A stretch of DNA of 22,517 nucleotides, from the NCBI GenBank assembly GCA_023253295.1, contig JALRGZ010000184.1, forward strand, positions 1-22,517, written 5' to 3'. Source of the stretch: Flavobacterium sp. (GTDB lineage: Bacteria > Bacteroidota > Bacteroidia > Flavobacteriales > Flavobacteriaceae). Below, in pieces: positions 6,579 to 14,653 of the stretch (positions are counted from its first letter, which is position 1; each line of letters begins with the position of its first letter). Made by a program: the position numbers and the translations under genes. The notes under the pieces are model-generated. The model worked only from the letters and a program-made list of their open reading frames with translations. It was not told the DNA's origin and did not search any database.

Positions 6579-8105
6579 ATGTCTAAACTGGAAAAAATAT
6601 TAGCCTTAGTGCGCTCCATAAACGAAGATGAGTTTCAGGAGCAACTTACTCATGGAGATAGTTTAGATGATGTTTATGAGGAGTTATTGTTCTTAGCCGA
6701 AAAAATTGAATCCAAAAAGAAAAGAACAGCAGTTATTGTAGAACAAATATCCAATTGTTTTGCTGGCGACTTTTTTAATTATTTGCCTATCTCGGATGCT
6801 CATGATGAGTTGGATGTCTTTTGTATGGGCTTTAATACCTATGTGGAAGAATTGAAATCGGCTATGGTTTCTAAGAAATTATTAGAAACGATAAATGGTA
6901 AATTGGTTGAAGAAAAAGAGCGTTCGGAAAAATTAAACATAACAAAGGAACAATTTCTGGCTAATATGAGTCATGAAATTCGTACTCCTCTTAATGCTAT
7001 TATTGGTTTTACCGATTTGTTGTTGAAAAGTTCTTCATTAGAGAATGATAAAAAGAAGCAATTAGAATATATCAAGATGTCTGGAGATATTTTGCTGGTC
7101 ATCATTAATGATATTTTAGATTTAGCAAAAATTGAATCGGGTCAGCTGATACTTTCAGATAAGCCTTTTAATTTAAGTCAATTAAGTCGATTGGTTTATG
7201 ATGCTTTTTTGGTGAAAATTACTGAAAAACAAATTGATTTTAAAATTGCTATAGATAAAGAATTGCCGGCTATTTTGAATGGTGATTCGGTAAGAATCTC
7301 ACAAATTTTATTTAATTTAATTAGTAATGCGATAAAATTTACTCCGGTTAAAGGTAAGATTAGATTAAAAATAAAATGTCAAGATGAAGAAGATGAATCT
7401 TATTTTGTAAAGATTATTGTAAAAGATTCTGGTGTTGGAATACCTGAAGACAAATTAAAAGGGATATTTGATCCTTTTGTACAAGTTTGTAATAATGAGG
7501 CTAGAGAGCATGGAGGAGCAGGTTTAGGCTTAACTATTATCAAGAAAATTGTTAATTTGATGGATGGTGAGATTCTGGTAAAAAGTAAGGTTGGTGTTGG
7601 GACTAAATTTATAGTAACACTGCCTTTTGCTAAAAATGATCATTATTTATCGGTTTCTAAAACATTAACTGAAAGACAAAAGCCGGATGTTTTTTCTGCT
7701 GATACTAATCGAAGAATCAGAATATTGTTAGCAGAAGATAATCGCATTAATCAAATTTTAGTACAGAAAGTATTGTCGAAATATAATATTGATTGTATAG
7801 CAGTAGCTAATGGAAGATTAGCAGTTGATATTCTCCTGCAAGAAGATTTTGATTTAGTTTTGATGGATTTAATGATGCCCGTTATGAATGGTTATGAAGC
7901 CGCTTCTGAAATTCGTAGTTTAAAAAATCATACTAAGAAAAATATTCCCATTCTTGCACTTTCAGCTGTAGTTACAGAGTCGGTTACAGATACCTGTAAA
8001 GCAGTTGGAATAGATAAGTATTTATCGAAACCCTTCGATTCGGATGAATTATTTAACACAATCAATGAATTGATTCTTAGAAAAACCAATAAACTCTCCA
8101 AATAA
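6579..8105 (+). CDS. Cytosolic hybrid sensor histidine kinase with C-terminal receiver domain
   Basis: A 508-residue kinase-receiver protein. Residues 1-105 have no membrane span or signal peptide. The stretch about 50-95 (GDFFNYLPISDAHDELDVF-GFN-YVEEL) resembles a HAMP-like domain (compare DELG..FN.M..EL), followed by a coiled-coil linker. The HisKA domain carries the phospho-accepting H132 in FLANMSHEIRTPLNAIIGF. The HATPase_c domain has the N box with N246 and N250, G1 DSGVGIP (D283), F box FDPF (297-300) and G2 GGAGLGL (312-318). The receiver domain (380-500) has the acidic pocket E386/D387, phosphoacceptor D430, S462 and K484, all intact. There is no HPt or output domain, so a separate phosphotransfer partner or response regulator is expected elsewhere. 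The input must be intracellular or come through a partner protein. The STAS-like trio upstream is a candidate partner and the oxoamine synthase a candidate signal source; both are inference. Confidence 0.93.
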   Translation: MSKLEKILALVRSINEDEFQEQLTHGDSLDDVYEELLFLAEKIESKKKRTAVIVEQISNCFAGDFFNYLPISDAHDELDVFCMGFNTYVEELKSAMVSKKLLETINGKLVEEKERSEKLNITKEQFLANMSHEIRTPLNAIIGFTDLLLKSSSLENDKKKQLEYIKMSGDILLVIINDILDLAKIESGQLILSDKPFNLSQLSRLVYDAFLVKITEKQIDFKIAIDKELPAILNGDSVRISQILFNLISNAIKFTPVKGKIRLKIKCQDEEDESYFVKIIVKDSGVGIPEDKLKGIFDPFVQVCNNEAREHGGAGLGLTIIKKIVNLMDGEILVKSKVGVGTKFIVTLPFAKNDHYLSVSKTLTERQKPDVFSADTNRRIRILLAEDNRINQILVQKVLSKYNIDCIAVANGRLAVDILLQEDFDLVLMDLMMPVMNGYEAASEIRSLKNHTKKNIPILALSAVVTESVTDTCKAVGIDKYLSKPFDSDELFNTINELILRKTNKLSK

Positions 8106-8156
8106 CAAAATCAAATATTTGTAGTTAATTTATTTCCTATTAAAATCAATAATTAA

Positions 8157-8187
8157 TTTGTTTTTGTTAAGATTTCATTTATTTTTG
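8157..8187 (+). promoter_or_regulatory. Consensus Bacteroidota promoter for the DUF3857 operon
   Basis: TTTG (8157-8160) and TATTTTTG (8180-8187) are separated by 19 bases, matching TTTG-N19-TAnnTTTG exactly. The predicted transcript start near 8194 gives a leader of about 90 bases that contains the hairpins at 8199-8273. This is the best promoter in the window. Confidence 0.75.
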
Positions 8188-8198
8188 ATTACCACGAA

Positions 8199-8273
8199 AA
8201 TTAAAAAACCAAAATTTAAACTTAATCCTAATTAAAGGATACGTTTTTATGTGTCCTTCTATGGTTTTTAATT
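8199..8273 (+). promoter_or_regulatory. Structured mRNA leader with nested and alternative hairpins
   Basis: An outer stem pairs 8199-8211 (AATTAAAAAACCA) with 8262-8273 (TGGTTTTTAATT, one bulged base). Inside it AAGGATAC (8235-8242) pairs with GTGTCCTT (8251-8258), with one G-U pair. A competing hairpin pairs ATCCT (8225-8229) with AGGAT (8236-8240) and shares bases with the inner stem, so the two cannot form together. A T-rich stretch ends the outer stem at 8265-8269. It may be an attenuator or stability element for the downstream operon, or partly a terminator for the kinase gene. No known riboswitch class was recognised. Confidence 0.45.
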
Positions 8274-8284
8274 ACTTATAATTT

Positions 8285-10192
8285 ATGAAGATAAAAAATA
8301 TTTTGATAGTCTTTATGGCTATTTTTTCTTGTTTGGTGCATGCCCAAAAAAATCAATATCCTCTTTTATTTGTTGCGGATAGTTTAAAGGAAAATGCAAA
8401 TGCTGTTGTTCGTTTAAATCAAGTTGATATCGTTATATCTTCACAAAGAAGTATGAATATCAAAAATAAAAGAGTAGTTACGGTTTTTAATGAAGATGGA
8501 TTGTCCGCGATTGATGCTGTTGAACATTACGATAAAAAAACGTCAGTTAAGTCAATAGAGGCAGTTGTATATGATATTTTTGGAAATGAAATAAAAAGAA
8601 TAAAGCGAAAGGATTTTAGAGATCAAAGTGCTATTAGTGGTAGTACGCTATTTTCTGATTCGCGTTATGTTTATCTCGATTATACTCCTACACAGTATCC
8701 TTTTACGATAATCTATGATAGTGAAATTGAGACCTCAAATACTGCATTTATTCCTAGCTGGTATCCAGTTAACGATTTTTTTGTGAGTGTTCAGGAAAGT
8801 GTTTTGAATGTGTCGTTTCCTGATAATCTCGGTTTTAAGAAAAAAGAGTGTAATTTCAATGAATTCAACATCAAGAAAATCAATGATTCCGCTACTCAGC
8901 TAAGCTATAAAGCGAGTTCGATTTTGGCTCAAAAGAGAGAACCTTATTGCAATTCATCTCTTGTTTTTCCAAAATTAATGATGGGATTAGAAAATTTCAG
9001 CCTTGAAGGAAAAGAAGGAATTGCTAAATCATGGAAAGATTTTGGTATTTGGTATTATAATGAAATTTTAACCGGAACAACTGATTTATCTCCTGAAACA
9101 GTTACTAAAATTAAAGCTTTGGTAGGAAATGAAACTGACCCGGTAAAAAAAGCAAAGCTAATATATGATTTCGTTCAAAAGAAATCAAGATATGTAAGTA
9201 TACAAGTTGGAATTGGTGGTTGGAAACCCATGTTAGCCAGCGATGTTGATCGTTTAGGTTATGGAGATTGTAAAGCATTAACAAATTATACCAGAGCGCT
9301 TTTGGATATTGTAGGAGTGCCATCATATAATACTATTTTGTATGGTGATACGTATAAAAAAGATATTGTGTCTGATTTTGTATCAATACAAGGAAATCAT
9401 ATGATTTTGGCAATACCACACAACAACAATTACATATGGTTAGAATGTACGAGTCAGAATGATCCATTTGGCTATCAAGGTAAGTTTACAGACGATAGAG
9501 CTGTATTGGTTATAAAACCTACTGGAGGCGAAATTGTTCAAACGAAGATTTATGGCGATACAGGCAATTTGCAAAATAGTAAAGGAACTTATAGTATTGA
9601 TGATAAGGGAAATTTAATCGGAAATATTAAGATTGCTTCTGAAGGGTCTCAATACAGTAATAAGGCTAATTTAGAAAATAGTCAGCCTAATGATAAAGAA
9701 ACACATTATAAAGAATATTGGAGTAATATCAATAATTTAAAAGTGGCTAAAATGAATTTCCTTAATGATAAGGAAAAAATAGCATTTATTGAGGATGTAG
9801 CTATAAACGCATCAAATTATGCTTCGGTTTCAGGGGCAAAAATGATTTTCCCTGTAAATGTTTATAATCCGCTGACCACTCAGATAAAAAGAATTAGAAA
9901 TCGTAAAAATCCATTTGAAATTCAACGTGGTTATAAAGATATTGATGAAATTGAAATCGAGTTACCCTCTGCTTTTGCTGTTGAATTTATGCCCTCTGAT
10001 TTTGAATTGAATTCTAAATTTGGTGAGTATAAAACAGAGATTATAAAAAAAGACGCAACACATATTGTCTATAAAAGAACTTTGTATGTGCAAAAAGGGT
10101 TATATTCTAGTGCAGAATATGATGATTATCGTCTTTTTATGGAGCAAATCTCAAGGAATGATAATGCTAAAATTATTCTAACCAAAATCTAA
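8285..10192 (+). CDS. Exported DUF3857 protein with an apparently intact transglutaminase-like domain
   Basis: A 635-residue protein with a signal peptide (hydrophobic 4-18, likely cleavage after VHA, residue 20; the Cys at 16 is a poor lipobox). The DUF3857 domain occupies roughly 45-220. A transglutaminase-like (papain-fold) domain follows at about 280-400 with C329 in GYGDCKALTNYTRALL, H372 in GNHMILAIP and E387 in WLECTS. WLECTS followed by PFGY is usual in this Bacteroidota subfamily, so E in place of D is not by itself a defect. The C-terminal part (about 430-635) is beta-rich and DUF3858-like. The protein is presumably periplasmic or cell-surface and could act as a protease, amidase or cross-linking enzyme; the substrate is unknown. 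It is the first gene of a four-gene operon, with a 5-base gap to the next. Confidence 0.88.
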   Translation: MKIKNILIVFMAIFSCLVHAQKNQYPLLFVADSLKENANAVVRLNQVDIVISSQRSMNIKNKRVVTVFNEDGLSAIDAVEHYDKKTSVKSIEAVVYDIFGNEIKRIKRKDFRDQSAISGSTLFSDSRYVYLDYTPTQYPFTIIYDSEIETSNTAFIPSWYPVNDFFVSVQESVLNVSFPDNLGFKKKECNFNEFNIKKINDSATQLSYKASSILAQKREPYCNSSLVFPKLMMGLENFSLEGKEGIAKSWKDFGIWYYNEILTGTTDLSPETVTKIKALVGNETDPVKKAKLIYDFVQKKSRYVSIQVGIGGWKPMLASDVDRLGYGDCKALTNYTRALLDIVGVPSYNTILYGDTYKKDIVSDFVSIQGNHMILAIPHNNNYIWLECTSQNDPFGYQGKFTDDRAVLVIKPTGGEIVQTKIYGDTGNLQNSKGTYSIDDKGNLIGNIKIASEGSQYSNKANLENSQPNDKETHYKEYWSNINNLKVAKMNFLNDKEKIAFIEDVAINASNYASVSGAKMIFPVNVYNPLTTQIKRIRNRKNPFEIQRGYKDIDEIEIELPSAFAVEFMPSDFELNSKFGEYKTEIIKKDATHIVYKRTLYVQKGLYSSAEYDDYRLFMEQISRNDNAKIILTKI

Positions 10193-10197
10193 AACCA

Positions 10198-12213
10198 ATG
10201 AATACCAAATTTTTAACTATCACTGTTTTTTTATTTTTAACTGTTTGTAATGCTCAAGCACAAGATTTTAAATTAGGAAAAGTTTCAATTGAAGAATTGA
10301 AAGAAAAAATACATCCAAGAGATTCTGCTGCTGTTGCAGCTATACTTTTTGAAAAAGCTGAAAATAAATTAGTTTATAATCAAGAGAATGGTTTTGCAAT
10401 AGAATTAGTTGTTAAAGCCAGAATTAAAATTTATAAAAAAGAAGGCTATAACTGGGCCAATAAAAGTGTTAGATATTATTTGCCTAATAACTTTAAAGAA
10501 AATATTTCTTTCTCTGATGCTATAACGTATAATCTGGTAGATGGAAAAATTGAAAAAACAAAATTGAAAAGTGATGGAGAATTTGATGAAGTGATTAATA
10601 AATACTGGGGGCAGAAAAAAATTACGATGCCTAATGTAAAAGAAGGCTCGGTAATAGAATACGAATATACCTTGCGTTCACCAAATATTGGTAATCCCAG
10701 AGATTGGTATTTTCAATCTGATATTCCGGTAAATCATTCAGAATTTATAAACTATATTCCTGAATATTTTGTATATAATACAAATGTAAAAGGATTTATA
10801 AGACCAAATGTTACTGTTGAAAAATTAAACAAAAGTATTCTTTTGAGTTCTAAAGAGCGTGTCACTAATGGCCGGGTAACTTCGACAAATTTTACAAATG
10901 AAAGTGTACCATATTTAGAAACTAAAACAACTTACTTAGTTGAAAATATGCCCGCTATAAAAGAAGAGGTTTTTGTAAATAATATAAAAAATTATACTAC
11001 TAGTTTAGAACAGGAATTATCAATGACTAAGTTTCCTAATTCAATGCCAAAATCATATTCTGCAGATTGGGAATCAGTAGTTAAAACAATTTACGAGTAT
11101 GAAGATTTTGGTCCTGAATTAAACAAAACGGGTTATTTTGAAGATGATTTAAAAACAGTTCTTACAGGTTTAAACACAGAAGATGAAAAAATAAACGCAA
11201 TATTAAATTTTGTAAAAACATCAGTAAAATGGAATGAGTATTATGGTTATTCTTGTAATGATGGGGTAAGGAAAGCCTATAAAGATAAAACAGGCAATGT
11301 AGCCGAAATTAATTTAATGCTTACCGCAATGCTTCGATATGCGGGTTTAAATGCTAATCCGGTTTTATTGAGTACCCGTTCTAATGGAATTTCTTTTTTT
11401 CCAAATAGGACAGCATTTAATTATGTAATTGCAGCTGTTGAAAATGAAGATCAAATAGTATTGTTAGATGGCTCGGATTCTTTTTCTGTTCCCAATGTAT
11501 TGCCTTTTAGAACATTAAATTGGTTTGGGAGGTTAATTAGAAAAGATGGGACATCTGTTGCTGTTGATTTAATGCCTAAAGAATTATCAATTGACCAAAA
11601 AATGCTGAGTTTTTCATTTAACGAAAAAGGAGAAGTGATAGGGAAGATACGAAGTCATAAAACAAAACATAGAGCATCCCTTTTTAGAGAAAATATTAAA
11701 GGAGTGAAAGAAGATGCTTATTTAGAAAAAATCGAAAATAATAATAATAAAATCGAGATATCAGAATATTCACGACAAAATGAAAAAGAGTTGAACTTGC
11801 CTGCTGTTGAAAGTTATTCCTTTTTAGGTAATAATTTAATTGAAATTATAGGAGGGAAGTTTTACATTGATCCGATGTTGTTTTTAACACCAAAGCAAAA
11901 TCCATTTAAACAGGAAAATAGAGCCTATCCAGTAGATTATGGTTTTCCATTTCAAGATAAATGGGCTGTAAATATTCAAATTCCTGAAGGGTATAAAGTG
12001 GAAAGTTTACCACAATCTGCTACTTTGAAGATGAATGAGGATTTGGGTGTTTTTAAATATTTAATTATATTAAATGGGAATACTATTCAAATTTCTATCT
12101 CTAATCAAATTAATTCATCATTAGTGTCATCTGATGATTATGTTAATCTAAAAACTTATTATCAAAAAATGATTGAAAAGGAAAGTGAGAAAATTATCAT
12201 CAGTAAAATTTAA
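10198..12213 (+). CDS. Exported DUF3857 protein with a degenerate transglutaminase-like domain (paralogue A)
   Basis: A 671-residue protein with a signal peptide (hydrophobic 5-16, cleavage likely after NAQA, residue 21). A DUF3857 domain (about 65-260) is followed by a transglutaminase-fold region (about 320-430). The nucleophile position reads GNVAEINLML with V368 where active family members have Cys (GDCK...), and the His position reads FNYVIAAV with Y409. Only the acidic residue remains (D424 in LLDGSD). The fold signature is otherwise well kept (AMLRYAGLNANPVLLSTR), which points to a selected pseudoenzyme rather than a decaying gene. The C-terminal 230 residues are beta-rich. Gaps are 5 bases upstream and 6 bases downstream, within the operon. 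The role is unknown; binding or scaffolding next to the apparently active paralogue is an inference. Confidence 0.87.
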   Translation: MNTKFLTITVFLFLTVCNAQAQDFKLGKVSIEELKEKIHPRDSAAVAAILFEKAENKLVYNQENGFAIELVVKARIKIYKKEGYNWANKSVRYYLPNNFKENISFSDAITYNLVDGKIEKTKLKSDGEFDEVINKYWGQKKITMPNVKEGSVIEYEYTLRSPNIGNPRDWYFQSDIPVNHSEFINYIPEYFVYNTNVKGFIRPNVTVEKLNKSILLSSKERVTNGRVTSTNFTNESVPYLETKTTYLVENMPAIKEEVFVNNIKNYTTSLEQELSMTKFPNSMPKSYSADWESVVKTIYEYEDFGPELNKTGYFEDDLKTVLTGLNTEDEKINAILNFVKTSVKWNEYYGYSCNDGVRKAYKDKTGNVAEINLMLTAMLRYAGLNANPVLLSTRSNGISFFPNRTAFNYVIAAVENEDQIVLLDGSDSFSVPNVLPFRTLNWFGRLIRKDGTSVAVDLMPKELSIDQKMLSFSFNEKGEVIGKIRSHKTKHRASLFRENIKGVKEDAYLEKIENNNNKIEISEYSRQNEKELNLPAVESYSFLGNNLIEIIGGKFYIDPMLFLTPKQNPFKQENRAYPVDYGFPFQDKWAVNIQIPEGYKVESLPQSATLKMNEDLGVFKYLIILNGNTIQISISNQINSSLVSSDDYVNLKTYYQKMIEKESEKIIISKI

Positions 12214-12219
12214 CACGAA

Positions 12220-14211
12220 ATGAATTTAAGAATAATTATTACAAAGTTTTTTTTCCTTCTGTTTGCGTTACAACTTCAGGCTCAGAATTTTAATATAGGT
12301 AAAGTTTCAATAGCTGAGCTTCAGGAAAAAGTTCATCCTAAAGATTCTTCTGCTGCCGCAGCTATTTTGTATAAGAAAGGAAGAACATTTTTTACCTATG
12401 AGATAAAGAAAGGTTTTATTATGAATCATGAATTCACTTATAGGATAAAAATTTATAAAAAAGAAGGTTTGGATTGGGCTAATTTTGAAGTGCCTTATTA
12501 TATAGGATATGATAAGTTAGATGACGAGATGTTGAATTTTTCTGATGCGGTTACCTATAACTTAGAAAATGGTGAAATTGTCAAAACCAAATTAAAGAGT
12601 GAAGGAGTTTTTAAAACTAAAATTAATGATGACTGGAAAATGGCAAAGTTATCTATGCCAAATGTAAAAGTAGGTTCAGTTATAGAATTTAGTTATCAGC
12701 ATAAATCTGAAAATCTGGTAAAATTTCCTGTTTGTGATTTTCAATATTCAATTCCGGTAAATTATACGGAGTATAAAACTGAAATACCTGAATACTATAT
12801 TTATAAAACAATTTTAAAAGGTTATGCTGATGTTAAATCAGAGTCTAAATTAAATCAGGGTTCGGTTAGTTTTAGTAATGAATATGGACAAACCAGATCA
12901 ATGACATATAGGCAAATAAGTAGTAGTTACATAGCTAAAGATGTACCTGCTTTGAAAGAGGAAGAATTTGTTGATAACGTCAGAAATTACAAATCATCTT
13001 TACATAATGAATTAGAGAGAACACGTTTTCCGGAACAACCTGTTAAGGATTATTCCATTACATGGGAGGGGGTAGCTAAAACTATTTTTGAGGATAAAGA
13101 TTTTGGGGAGCAACTTAAACAATCAGGTTATTTAATTAACGATGTTAAATTAATTCTTAAAAGTGAAGATTCTCAAGATGAAAGACTTAATAAGATTTTT
13201 AAGTTCGTTCAGGATAAGATGAATTGGAATCAGGAATATGGTTATTATACAGATAAAGGTGTTGTTAAGGCTTATGGGGAAAGAACAGGGAATGTTGCCG
13301 AGATTAATTTTATATTGATTTCCATGTTGAGATTAGCAGGTTTAAAAGCCGACCCGGTTTTAGTTAGCACACGCGAACACGGTATTCCGGTTTTTCCCAG
13401 CAGAACAGTTTTTAATTATGTCATTGCTGCAGCTGAGCTTAATGGAGAGAAAATTTTATTAGATGCTACAAATAAGTCTACGTCAATAAATATTTTGCCT
13501 CTGTATGTGTTAAATTGGAGTGGAAGATTGATAAGAGAAGATGGTACTTCTGAAGAAATTAATTTGGTTCCAAATAAACCATCAAAGCAAAATTATAACT
13601 TAAGTGTTAGAATAGCTCCTGGTGGAAATTTGTCAGGGAAGTATATGGAACAAAAAACAGATTATAAGGCATTGGTTTACAGATTAAATCAGGCGGATAT
13701 TAATGTCGATAATTATTTAGAGAAAAAAGAAAATGAATTAAACGGAATAGTGATTAGTGATTATGTTGTTGAAAATAAAAAAGCAGATTTGTCTAAACCA
13801 GTTGTTGAAAAGTTTAATTTTACCAGTAATAATCATTGTGAAATTATAAATGGAAAAATGTTTATTAGTCCATTATTATTTTTTACGATTAATAAAAATC
13901 CTTTTGTTCAGGAAAAAAGAAAAATGCCGGTGTATTTTGGATATCCCCGACAAGAGAAATACAATTTGGTTTTTGAAATTCCTGAAGGGTACGCTGTTGA
14001 ATCTTTGCCTAAATCAATAAAGATGGCAACAGAAGATAAATCCTTGGTTTTCTCATTAAATGCAATGGTTAATGAGAATCGTATTCAAATAGCTGTTGCA
14101 AACGAAATAAATATTTCTATTGCAGGCGCTGAACTTTATGAGGGGTTGAAGAAATTTTGTCAAAAGATAGTTGAACAACAGAAAGAAAAAATAGTGCTAA
14201 AAAAAATATAA
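12220..14211 (+). CDS. Exported DUF3857 protein with a degenerate transglutaminase-like domain (paralogue B)
   Basis: A 663-residue tandem paralogue of the previous protein. Both mature N-termini carry a shared F-x-x-G-K-V-S-I-x-E-L pattern followed by HP-x-D-S, and similarity continues to the end (-KIV/IIxKI). The signal peptide is MNLRIIITKFFFLLFALQLQ, with cleavage likely after residue 21. The transglutaminase-type catalytic positions are V359 (GNVAEINFIL) and Y400 (FNYVIAAA), with D415 kept in LLDATN: the same double loss as paralogue A, so the substitution predates the duplication. It is likely periplasmic or surface exposed. The stop is 2 bases from the MazG-like gene, so all four are probably one transcript. 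The function is unknown. Confidence 0.87.
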   Translation: MNLRIIITKFFFLLFALQLQAQNFNIGKVSIAELQEKVHPKDSSAAAAILYKKGRTFFTYEIKKGFIMNHEFTYRIKIYKKEGLDWANFEVPYYIGYDKLDDEMLNFSDAVTYNLENGEIVKTKLKSEGVFKTKINDDWKMAKLSMPNVKVGSVIEFSYQHKSENLVKFPVCDFQYSIPVNYTEYKTEIPEYYIYKTILKGYADVKSESKLNQGSVSFSNEYGQTRSMTYRQISSSYIAKDVPALKEEEFVDNVRNYKSSLHNELERTRFPEQPVKDYSITWEGVAKTIFEDKDFGEQLKQSGYLINDVKLILKSEDSQDERLNKIFKFVQDKMNWNQEYGYYTDKGVVKAYGERTGNVAEINFILISMLRLAGLKADPVLVSTREHGIPVFPSRTVFNYVIAAAELNGEKILLDATNKSTSINILPLYVLNWSGRLIREDGTSEEINLVPNKPSKQNYNLSVRIAPGGNLSGKYMEQKTDYKALVYRLNQADINVDNYLEKKENELNGIVISDYVVENKKADLSKPVVEKFNFTSNNHCEIINGKMFISPLLFFTINKNPFVQEKRKMPVYFGYPRQEKYNLVFEIPEGYAVESLPKSIKMATEDKSLVFSLNAMVNENRIQIAVANEINISIAGAELYEGLKKFCQKIVEQQKEKIVLKKI

Positions 14212-14213
14212 AG

Positions 14214-14540
14214 ATGGATCTTAAGAATGCTCAGTTAGACGTAGATAATTGGATAAATGAACATGGTGTTCGTTACTTTAATGAATTAACTAATATGGCT
14301 CAACTAACGGAAGAGGTAGGGGAAGTAGCTCGTATTATTGCTCGTCGTTATGGGGAACAGTCTGAAAAAGAGAGTGATAAAAGTAAAGATTTAGGGGAAG
14401 AATTAGCTGATGTGGTCTTTGTGGTTTTATGTTTGGCAAATCAAACCGGTATTGATTTACAGGCGGCTTTTGATAAAAAAATGGATTTAAAGTCGGTTCG
14501 CGATAAAGATCGTCACAAAAACAATGAAAAATTGAAATAA
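14214..14540 (+). CDS. MazG-like nucleotide pyrophosphohydrolase
   Basis: A 108-residue cytoplasmic all-alpha NTP pyrophosphatase of the MazG/dUTPase-like superfamily, single-domain type. Metal-binding motifs are EEVGE (33-37) and GEELADV (61-67, with E63 and D66), separated by the usual helix; RDKDRH near the C-terminus is also typical. It would hydrolyse (d)NTPs or modified nucleotides to the monophosphate and PPi, a house-cleaning role; the specific substrate cannot be told. The ATG at 14214 lies 2 bases after the DUF3857 stop, so it is expressed with those exported proteins although no functional link is evident. Position just ahead of aroA may be the older neighbourhood. The 113 bases to aroA hold no clear terminator or consensus promoter. 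Confidence 0.9.
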   Translation: MDLKNAQLDVDNWINEHGVRYFNELTNMAQLTEEVGEVARIIARRYGEQSEKESDKSKDLGEELADVVFVVLCLANQTGIDLQAAFDKKMDLKSVRDKDRHKNNEKLK

Positions 14541-14653
14541 ATATTAGTTGTGGATTATGAATTGTGAATTGGGTGTACTAAATTGCGCCTTCAAATTATT
14601 TACGTTAAAAGTCTTAAAATTTAACGAATAATTCATACCTAATATTATTAAAA

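Noticed and set aside
8106..8170. Terminator for the histidine kinase formed by TTAATT/AATTAA repeats before a T-rich stretch
   Set aside because: Only 6 AT pairs with a loop of more than 20 bases; AT-rich chance pairing is likely.
8288..8344. Lipoprotein signal in the first DUF3857 protein (Cys at residue 16)
   Set aside because: IFSC is a poor lipobox because Phe precedes Ser, and a good signal peptidase I site (VHA) follows at residue 20.
14541..14653. Promoter for aroA (TTG and TATTTACG motifs)
   Set aside because: The spacings are 12 or 26 bases and the -7 match is poor, so aroA may be read through from the MazG-like gene or use a non-consensus promoter.
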